Origin: an uncultured Treponema sp.
GTDB lineage: Bacteria > Spirochaetota > Spirochaetia > Treponematales > Treponemataceae
Assembly (NCBI GenBank): GCA_946410085.1
Contig: CAMJZA010000017.1
Coordinates: 1 to 54,763, forward strand
Direction of reading: 5' to 3'
Length of the DNA: 54,763 nt
A program made the position numbers and the translations under genes. The notes below the pieces were generated by a model, which was not told the DNA's origin, made no database searches, and was given only the letters and a program-made list of their open reading frames with translations. Shown here in pieces: positions 49,118 through 54,763 of the stretch. Each line of letters begins with the position of its first letter. The stretch's first letter is position 1.

Positions 49118-52100
49118 AGGAAGTAGCTCCGCATCTGGCCCTTGCCCTTGACGGCAACCTCTACCGCATCGCCGTAGCTGAAGCTGTCCCGGGTCTGCCC
49201 CCAGGTCGCCTCGCTCACGTGAATCCGCATCGGCATGCCGGTGCTTTCCATGCGGCTGGCAACATTTACGGTATCGCCCCACAGGTCGTAGATGAACTTG
49301 CTCTTGCCTATCACGCCCGCAACGAGGTTTCCCGTGTTTACGCCGACCCGGATCTGCAGGTCAGCCTCCCAGGTTTCGTTGAAATCGCGGACATCCTGCA
49401 GGAGCCCCTGCGCAAAGCGGATCATCCGTTCCGCTTCCGCACTGCCGTCTGCATGTTCGGACAGGCCGGTTGCCGCCATGTAGGCATCGCCGATCGTCTT
49501 GATTTTTTCTATCCCCTCACGACGGGCCCGCTCGTCGAACCTGGACGTCAGCCGGTTCAGCATGGTAACGACATCTTCTGCGCTCATCACGCCGCTCATG
49601 CCGGTAAAGCCCACGATGTCGGTAAACAGCACCGTTGCGTTCAGGTACTTCTTCGCTATCGTCCGGTCCGGGTGTTCGGTCAGCTCGGCGGCAACATCGG
49701 CGGGAAGTATGTTCAGCAGCAGGCTCTCCGCCTTTTCGTTTGCCCGCTTGAGTTCGCGCGTCCGCTCGGCAACTTTTGCCTCAAGATCCTTCTGGTAACG
49801 GCGCATGGAAATAATCTTCCAGACAACAAGCGCCAGGGCTATGAAAAGCAGCAGCGGACGGAACCAGGGGCGCTGCCAGAGGTAGGGCTGCTTTATGACC
49901 GTCAGCGGGAACGACGGCTCTCCCTGGATGCCGTCGCTGTTCTGCGACATGACCGTAAACCGATAGCTTCCCGGCTTCAGGTTCGTATATGACACGCTCC
50001 GTTCCGCCGTCCAGTCGGAATAATCTGCGTCAAAGCCCGCAAGCCGGTAGCGGAAGGTCATGCTGTCGGATGAGATGAAGCTCATCCCCGTATACTTGAT
50101 GCTCAGCCTCTTCGCCGACGGGGAAAGGACAATCGTTTCGCCGTGCCAGTCCAAAGTCACGTTGTCAATCGTGTAATGCTGGATGTCGATCTTCGGTGCC
50201 TGATTGTTGCTGATCCCCTTGGACGGGTCGTAGATGGCAAAGCCGTCAGTCAGCGTAAACCAGACCCGCCCCTCCGCATCCTTTTCCGACAGCGAGGTGG
50301 ACGTAACGCCGCTCGTAATGAGTCCGTCGGAAGCCCCGTAATAGCGTGCCGAAACCTTCCTGCGCGTCCCTCCGGCAACTTCCTGCATCTCTGCATACGG
50401 AACGGAAAATACACCCTTATTGCTCGTCATCCAGACAAGGCCCGTGTCGTCGCATATCATCTGGAACACGCTGTCCGTCCCCAGGCCGTTGCGCGAGTTG
50501 AAGCAGACAAAGCTGTCCTTTTCTTCCATATAGCGGGAAAGCCCCGTACCGGTTGCTATCCAGATTCCCCCGTCGTACTCAAGGATCTTGAATATGACGT
50601 TTCCGGCAAGGCCGTCCCCGGTCGTGTAATGCCTCGTTATCCGCTCGTCCTCCAGCACGAAGACACCGCCCCCGTTCGTACCGGTCCAGACCCGGCCCGC
50701 AGAATCCTCGAAGAGCCACATGATGTAGTGGTTGGAAAAACCGTCATCCCGGGTGAGCGTCGAAACATGCCCGTCCTCATGGTGAATGATCGAAAGGCCC
50801 AGCGGAGTTCCCACATAGTAGTCCCCGTTCGACAGCTTTATGGAAATCCTTCCCTTGTTCACCGCAATTCCGTCCTGTACCGTCCAGCCCCGTATGCTGC
50901 CGCCGGGAGATACCACGACCTGCGGAACTGCCGAATGGGACGAGATGAGCAGTTCGCCGTCGGCCGTCAGCCCCACATGGCGGACCCGGAAGCCCCTGCA
51001 GTAGTCCGTAACTGCATTCTCCTCAAACTGCCCGTCACGGTAACAGCGGAGGCCGTCATCGCAGGCAAGCCAGGTCACCCCGCGCCCCCGGTCCCCGCAG
51101 ATGCAGTTGACGCTCACGGGCAGCCTGACGGACCGGAACTTTCCCCGGCTCAGCTTCTGCAGCCCGCCCCGGTTCAGGGCTATCCAGACATTCGCCTCGC
51201 GGTCTTCCATGATCTCCACGATGCCGTTGTCGGGCAGTCCGTTCTGCATGGTATAGTAGGCGTAGCTCCCCCCGTGCAGGACCATGATGCCCGCGTCCGA
51301 ACCGATCCAGACGTTGCCCGCCGAATCATGCATGATTGAGTTCACCGCAAGGTGGTTCAATCCCTCGGGATCGACACTGTATACAGTCTCCACGCCGTCC
51401 TTCACCCGTACCGCACAGCAGGGGGAACCGCCGAACCAGAGGGCGCCGTCGGGAGCTTCCGTGACGACATAGATGCCGAAGCCGTCCAGGGCCCCTATGC
51501 CGGCAAAGCGGGTCAGACAGCCGTCCTCATATATGAAGCAGTCTCCTTCACTCCCGGTCGTAACCCAGACCCTGCCCCGGCTGTCGCAGAACAGGTGCTG
51601 GACCATGATGTTTTCCATCTCGAGCTGGACAAGCCCGTTCGGCTTCACGACGACGTCCTCGGGGGTAATGTAGCACAGGCCGGACGAGGTTCCCACCCAG
51701 ACGTTCCCTTCCCGGTCCTCGCAGAGGGCGTTCACCTTGTTGTTGGGAAGACCGGCACCTTCCGTCATGTATTTCCTGATTTCCCCGTCCGCCGATATGC
51801 GGGTCAGCCCCTCGTCGTTGTGACCCACCCAGAGGTTCCCCCGGGAGTCCTGGATAATCGAGCGGGCAGAGGCAAAGTCATAGTCCTCGTCGGTCGAACG
51901 GCTGTAGGTCGTAAACTCAACGCCGTCAAAGCGCACGAGCCCGTCGTAGGTCCCGATCCAGACATAGCCTTTCCGGTCCTGTATGAGGGACGTAATCGTC
52001 ATGCCGGGAAGTCCGTCCGCCGTATCCCAGTTCTTGCGGATCAGGTCGTCCAGGAAGGACTGATCCAGCCTGCCGCGCGGGTCGTCCCCGGCATCTCCGG

Positions 52101-52194
52101 CGGAAGGAACTGCAGCTGCAGCCTGCAGGAGCGGGGGAAAGAGAAACTGAAAAAGCAGGAACAGACAGCATCGTTTCAGGGTCGTCCGGCACAT
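49114..52194 (-). CDS. Propeller-sensor adenylate cyclase
   Basis: 1026 residues from the ATG at 52194 (AGGAAGG upstream). A signal or anchor (CCLFLLFQFLFPPLLQAAAA) is followed by about a dozen two-component-regulator propeller repeats (VWIGTYDGLVRF, VWVGTSSGLCYI, VWIGSDAGIMVL), forming two seven-bladed propellers. A Y_Y_Y domain (FRYRLAGFDADYSDWT), one membrane segment (LLLFIALALVVWKI), a coiled coil with LLLNILPADVAAEL, and a class III cyclase domain (LFTDIVGFTGMS, KTIGDAYMA, IYDLWGDTVNVASRM) complete it. The layout is that of hybrid two-component carbohydrate sensors, with cyclase in place of kinase. It overlaps nth by 4 bp. Confidence 0.92.
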   Translation of the reverse strand: MCRTTLKRCCLFLLFQFLFPPLLQAAAAVPSAGDAGDDPRGRLDQSFLDDLIRKNWDTADGLPGMTITSLIQDRKGYVWIGTYDGLVRFDGVEFTTYSRSTDEDYDFASARSIIQDSRGNLWVGHNDEGLTRISADGEIRKYMTEGAGLPNNKVNALCEDREGNVWVGTSSGLCYITPEDVVVKPNGLVQLEMENIMVQHLFCDSRGRVWVTTGSEGDCFIYEDGCLTRFAGIGALDGFGIYVVTEAPDGALWFGGSPCCAVRVKDGVETVYSVDPEGLNHLAVNSIMHDSAGNVWIGSDAGIMVLHGGSYAYYTMQNGLPDNGIVEIMEDREANVWIALNRGGLQKLSRGKFRSVRLPVSVNCICGDRGRGVTWLACDDGLRCYRDGQFEENAVTDYCRGFRVRHVGLTADGELLISSHSAVPQVVVSPGGSIRGWTVQDGIAVNKGRISIKLSNGDYYVGTPLGLSIIHHEDGHVSTLTRDDGFSNHYIMWLFEDSAGRVWTGTNGGGVFVLEDERITRHYTTGDGLAGNVIFKILEYDGGIWIATGTGLSRYMEEKDSFVCFNSRNGLGTDSVFQMICDDTGLVWMTSNKGVFSVPYAEMQEVAGGTRRKVSARYYGASDGLITSGVTSTSLSEKDAEGRVWFTLTDGFAIYDPSKGISNNQAPKIDIQHYTIDNVTLDWHGETIVLSPSAKRLSIKYTGMSFISSDSMTFRYRLAGFDADYSDWTAERSVSYTNLKPGSYRFTVMSQNSDGIQGEPSFPLTVIKQPYLWQRPWFRPLLLFIALALVVWKIISMRRYQKDLEAKVAERTRELKRANEKAESLLLNILPADVAAELTEHPDRTIAKKYLNATVLFTDIVGFTGMSGVMSAEDVVTMLNRLTSRFDERARREGIEKIKTIGDAYMAATGLSEHADGSAEAERMIRFAQGLLQDVRDFNETWEADLQIRVGVNTGNLVAGVIGKSKFIYDLWGDTVNVASRMESTGMPMRIHVSEATWGQTRDSFSYGDAVEVAVKGKGQMRSYFL

Positions 52195-52384
52195 GGGAAC
52201 CTTCCTGTACACATGAATTCGCTGCCTGCAGGCGTATTTCCGGGAAGCGCACTGCCCGGAACGATATGCGCATGACAGCACAGCTGTCCGTCAGTATAGC
52301 ACATGCCGGATTCTTTGGGGAGTAGGCGGAAGCATACCCGCCGCGCATCAGGGGCGTGCCTCGGGAAGCGGCACAGGAAGATGA

Positions 52385-52522
52385 TGATGCACCCGGTATG
52401 TTTAATACGGTGCACGCGGTGTGTTTAACACGGTGCACTCGGTGTGTTTAACACGGTGCACGCGCTGTGTTTAATACGGTGCACGCGCTGTGTTCAATGC
52501 AGTGCAGGGGCCGTGTTTCGAC
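52385..52522. repeat. 23-bp tandem array, locus 2
   Basis: Six 23-bp units start at 52385, 52408, 52431, 52454, 52477 and 52500. Units 2 to 5 are closely alike (CGGTGCACGCG, then GTGTGTTTAACA or CTGTGTTTAATA). The unit is the same as at 23136-23259. It lies in the 437-bp gap upstream of the cyclase gene and downstream of the dfsB-like gene. Confidence 0.87.
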
Positions 52523-52578
52523 CCCAGTGGTGCAAAACGGCATCTCTTGCTGCCCCGACCGGCCCTTCCCGCCAATTT

Positions 52579-52600
52579 CCTCCTGCCCGCCGGCAGGAGG
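52579..52600 (-). terminator. Hairpin after the dfsB-like gene
   Basis: CCTCCTGCC and GGCAGGAGG form a 9-bp perfect stem with a 4-nt loop, 32 bp beyond the stop on the minus strand. No T tract follows. Confidence 0.45.
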
Positions 52601-52631
52601 CGGACAGGACTGCCCTGCCCTGCACAAACCG

Positions 52632-53180
52632 TTACTTTACCTTCCTGCAATGGGCCTTTATCTTCTTGATTGCCCAGTCGTAATGGCTGGACATATTGCT
52701 TACAAAGTACGAGCCGAGTTCTGTATCACCGGTCCAGGGGAAATAGCCCCTGGTGAACAGTTCCTCATCCGTATATGTTCCGGCAAGTGCAAGGACATCC
52801 CTATGGCTCTGCGCAAGCAGGGCCTTCGCATTTTCAAGGCTGGTATTCTGATGCCGCTTCCAGAACATGACGTTCATTGCACCGTATGTCTTCCAGGAAT
52901 ATTCCGGCGGAAGGATTGAAATCGCATGCTTTTTGTCCGTCACGCCTTCGTTTGCCTTCGGGAAGCGCAGCATGAGGCAGTGCCATTCATACAGATGGAT
53001 CAGGACATCACGGACGTTCTTGTCCCGGCTCCAATGGGCTTCCTGCCTGCCTGCATCGCCCGAAAAATCAAAGGGCGTATTCAGCTGCGTTTCCGACATC
53101 CGAGCAATCAGATCCATGAGCTTTGCATAGTTCTCTGCAGATGCGTTCATCAGTTCATCTTTGCTTCTTGGCCTTGGCAT
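52632..53180 (-). CDS. ClbS/DfsB family four-helix-bundle protein
   Basis: 182 residues from the ATG at 53180 (AGGAGG upstream). It matches the DfsB family throughout: MPRPRSKDELMNASAENYAKL, VRDVLIHLYEWHCLM, PEYSWKTYGAMNVMFWKRH, LENAKALLAQSHRDV, ELFTRGYFPWTGDTELGSYFVSN and a SSHYDWAIKKIKAH end. ClbS itself protects against colibactin; most relatives are uncharacterised DinB-like proteins. The promoter block at 53308-53355 resembles that of the XRE gene. Confidence 0.9.
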   Translation of the reverse strand: MPRPRSKDELMNASAENYAKLMDLIARMSETQLNTPFDFSGDAGRQEAHWSRDKNVRDVLIHLYEWHCLMLRFPKANEGVTDKKHAISILPPEYSWKTYGAMNVMFWKRHQNTSLENAKALLAQSHRDVLALAGTYTDEELFTRGYFPWTGDTELGSYFVSNMSSHYDWAIKKIKAHCRKVK

Positions 53181-53307
53181 GGCTACCTCCTGTGCTTCAG
53201 CAGGACAGGCTGGCGCGTCCATTGACCGCGTCACGGCTGGCGGACGGGCCACCCCCGCCCGCCTCCCGGCTATTTGCTGCACCAGCCGCCTTGTCCCGTA
53301 TGCTTTG

Positions 53308-53355
53308 AGTATAGCGCAGCTGAACGGCAAAAGAAAGAAACAGGCTGTTGCTTTT
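53308..53355 (-). promoter_or_regulatory. dfsB-like gene promoter with a block shared with the XRE gene
   Basis: On the minus strand AAAAAGCAAC, then CTGTTTCTTTC, then TATACT (53313 to 53308), about 127 bp before the start. It parallels 45991-46039 closely, including AGCTGC shortly before the -10 box. Confidence 0.5.
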
Positions 53356-53433
53356 TCCGGACGCCCTGCACCCCCGCTCGGCCAGCTTACCCGTCTGTCG
53401 TCCGGCATGAACCGGAGCCCGTCCCGGTGCATC

Positions 53434-54096
53434 TCACGGGACGGCAGCTTCCGCCCGTTCCGTGATGAATTCCCCCGTCAGGCGCATCGCCTGGGCAAGG
53501 TTCCGTATGCTTTCCTGCACGTCCGCACATTCAAGCGAGTGATTTGCCCCCTCAAACGTATAGAGCGGAACTCCGGCGTCCCTGCATCCGGCCGTACACT
53601 CTCCGTTTCCGAGCCAGGGGTCGGCCGTCCCGTGGAAGGCGATGGAACGGGCAAGCGGGAAGTCGAAGGTCCGTGACACCGGCGTATAGAGGAGTTGGCG
53701 GGGAGAAAGTCCGCACGATGCAGCCCATGCAGCCCCGACCGCCGTGCCGATGCTCTTGGAGATGAGGAGGATGTCAGGGCCGTCTGCCCCGGCCCCGACT
53801 CCCGCAGTCCCGTCTGCGTCCGCCCACGGAAGCTGCACCGCCCCCGGCACAGCGGCCAGCTGATGCGCTGCCCGCTCCAGTGCAAGGCGGAAGCACTCCT
53901 CCAGCCGCTCCGTATCCAGCGGCTTCCCCGGCACAGGACGCTCCACGCGGGGCAGCTCGCCGTAGGACACCGTGATCAGTTCGTAGCCCGCCGTCCGTGC
54001 AAGCTTACCCGCATAATACAAAAGGGGCCTGTCCGCCCCGTATCCCAGCCCCGGAAAAATGACGGCAAGTCCGTCAGTATGAAGCTTGTGTTCCAT
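53434..54096 (-). CDS. Alpha/beta hydrolase, dienelactone-hydrolase-like
   Basis: 220 residues from the ATG at 54096; AGGGGG is 8 nt upstream, while the in-frame GTG at 54105 abuts it. VIFPGLGYGADRPLLYY opens the fold. The nucleophile is Ser in LLISKSIGTAVG (an SKSIG elbow in place of GxSxG), the acid is Asp in FHGTADPW, and the base is His in EGANHSLE. The substrate is unknown. It follows the truncated nucleotidyltransferase gene by 5 bp, so both were one operon. Confidence 0.78.
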   Translation of the reverse strand: MEHKLHTDGLAVIFPGLGYGADRPLLYYAGKLARTAGYELITVSYGELPRVERPVPGKPLDTERLEECFRLALERAAHQLAAVPGAVQLPWADADGTAGVGAGADGPDILLISKSIGTAVGAAWAASCGLSPRQLLYTPVSRTFDFPLARSIAFHGTADPWLGNGECTAGCRDAGVPLYTFEGANHSLECADVQESIRNLAQAMRLTGEFITERAEAAVP

Positions 54097-54101
54097 CTGT
54101 T

Positions 54102-54311
54102 TCACCCCCTGCTTCGCCCCTGCAAAGCTTCCGTACCGTATTCGCCGTTTGCTTTTTTGCAGGGAAAAAAATCCCCGCGGGAAAGGCTTCCGGAAAGGAG
54201 GATGCTTTCGATTTCTGATGTATCTATTCCGCCTATGAACTGTGCCGTCCGCTCTTTCAGATGCTGCACAAACGCTTTCTGCTGTTCAACGATCACTTCC
54301 TTCCTTTTCAT
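54102..54311 (-). pseudogene. Truncated nucleotidyltransferase-like gene
   Basis: 69 residues. AFVQHLKERTAQFIGG, then IESILLSGSLSRGDFFP carry the GS.SRGD signature of a nucleotidyltransferase (polymerase-beta-like) fold. After GDFFP the expected acidic motif (IDLxV) is missing, and the frame runs into GEYGTEALQGRSRG and stops. CGGAGGG precedes the ATG, so it is expressed but cut short. The missing part may have been deleted when the hydrolase gene came to lie next to it. Confidence 0.55.
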
Positions 54312-54577
54312 GCACTGCCCTCCGCCTGTCAGGACTCCGTTTCCCCTTCAGACCCGTGCAGGCACAAGCCTGTCCTGCATGCATCGGATGCCACCCCTGC
54401 CATTGCAGGACCGCAAACCGGCTCACCCCGACAGCCGCCCCAGTCGTATATATAATGGATATCCCGGCTTGTCAAGAGCATTTTTCCCCCCTTTCTTTTC
54501 TCACTTGCTCCGCCTTTTCTTTCGGTTAGATTTTATGCGATTCAATGCGCCCCCTAGCATTTGTCCGGTCAATGTGC

Positions 54578-54658
54578 TATACTCCATCCATATCTGTGAA
54601 CCACTCTGCGGCATGATTTTGGGGCTTCATGAAATTATACCGCAGGCCGCAGATTTTT
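54578..54658 (+). promoter_or_regulatory. -10 box and hairpin leader of the epimerase gene
   Basis: TATACT (54578-54583) is followed by a leader in which TCTGCGGC (54605-54612) pairs with GCCGCAGA (54646-54653), with a smaller ATGA/TCAT stem inside, and then TTTTT. The start codon of the next gene is 45 bp further on. It looks like a terminator within a 5' leader. Apart from this the 391-bp gap holds only pyrimidine-rich tracts. Confidence 0.4.
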
Positions 54659-54702
54659 AGACTCATTTTCACATTTTGGACAGTTGTAGCGGACACCATA
54701 CC

Positions 54703-54763
54703 ATGCATAAGACAATCCTGCTGACAGGCGGCACGGGCTTCCTCGGGAGCCATCTTCTCGGTG
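54703..54763 (+). CDS. NAD-dependent epimerase/dehydratase (5' end only)
   Basis: The first 20 residues, MHKTILLTGGTGFLGSHLLG, carry the TGGTGFLGSHL nucleotide-binding motif of extended short-chain dehydrogenases. The gene runs off the window. No strong ribosome binding site is seen, so the exact start is tentative. It has a leader hairpin upstream. Confidence 0.75.
   Translation, partial: MHKTILLTGGTGFLGSHLLG

Noticed and set aside
50143..52275. Plus-strand proteins opposite the propeller cyclase
   Set aside because: They are antisense shadows of a GC-rich gene. The repeated VWIG propeller motifs on the minus strand settle the coding strand.

Overview
The window is about 55 kb of mostly GC-rich bacterial chromosome and most likely comes from a spirochaete of the Treponema type. 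This rests on gene content, not on a marker gene. The signs are an HU-like protein with an Ig-like C-terminal domain, two large class III cyclases with membrane or two-component-propeller sensor regions, a BspA-like surface-protein fragment, a PD-(D/E)XK transposase-like nuclease, a relaxed lipobox, and an integron-style cassette. No rRNA or complete tRNA gene was seen.

Layout. 1-1097: degenerate gene fragments (one KilA-N-like), a 4 x 23-bp array and a candidate minus-strand small RNA. 1098-2990: HU-like protein and a WYL-domain regulator. 3083-10099: an AT-rich mobile island holding two IS1595-family elements, one intact tnpB, two tnpB fragments, a duplicated 887-bp block and three kinds of AT-rich accessory gene. 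10194-13439: small binding-domain proteins, a HAD pseudogene, a YunG-like protein and an SMP-30 lactonase. 13492-17402: the sbcD-sbcC DNA-repair operon. 17719-22664: a scramblase-like protein, a 2-hydroxyacid dehydrogenase, a MocR-type aminotransferase homologue that has lost its PLP lysine, and a secreted lipase-like protein with a possible beta-barrel tail. 22665-23740: a decay zone with a truncated nuclease under a hairpin, a 23-bp array and a broken BspA-like gene. 23741-26727: a GH120 beta-xylosidase and a secreted unknown. 26827-39029: an amino-acid symporter, MscS channel, sugar-related YhcH protein, methyltransferase, threonine aldolase, flavodoxin-like oxidoreductase, lipoprotein, MetY with a clear promoter and operator, GT-C glycosyltransferase, GNAT and iron alcohol dehydrogenase. 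About 39085-40614: an AT-rich integron-cassette-like segment with an SH3 lipoprotein and an attC-like palindrome. 40815-49117: a 22-bp array, a membrane adenylate cyclase, NAD(P)H oxidoreductase, DUF1848 protein, XRE regulator, an Amt-PII fusion behind a leader terminator, and nth. 49114-54763: a propeller-sensor adenylate cyclase, a second 23-bp array, a DfsB-like protein, an alpha/beta hydrolase, a cut-off nucleotidyltransferase and the start of an NAD-dependent epimerase.

How it fits together. The GC-rich genes look like the core of a fermentative, host- or gut-associated spirochaete: xylan side-chain use, fermentative alcohol dehydrogenase, sulfide assimilation, ammonium uptake and cAMP signalling. 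The AT-rich stretches (3083-10099, about 39085-40614) differ sharply in base composition and look acquired. The most unusual signal is in the island. The 23-bp terminal inverted repeat of the IS1595 elements is nearly the same sequence as the right end of the tnpB element, which is the part expected to form the 3' end of its omega RNA. The whole island is bounded by about 130-bp inverted copies of that tnpB tail.
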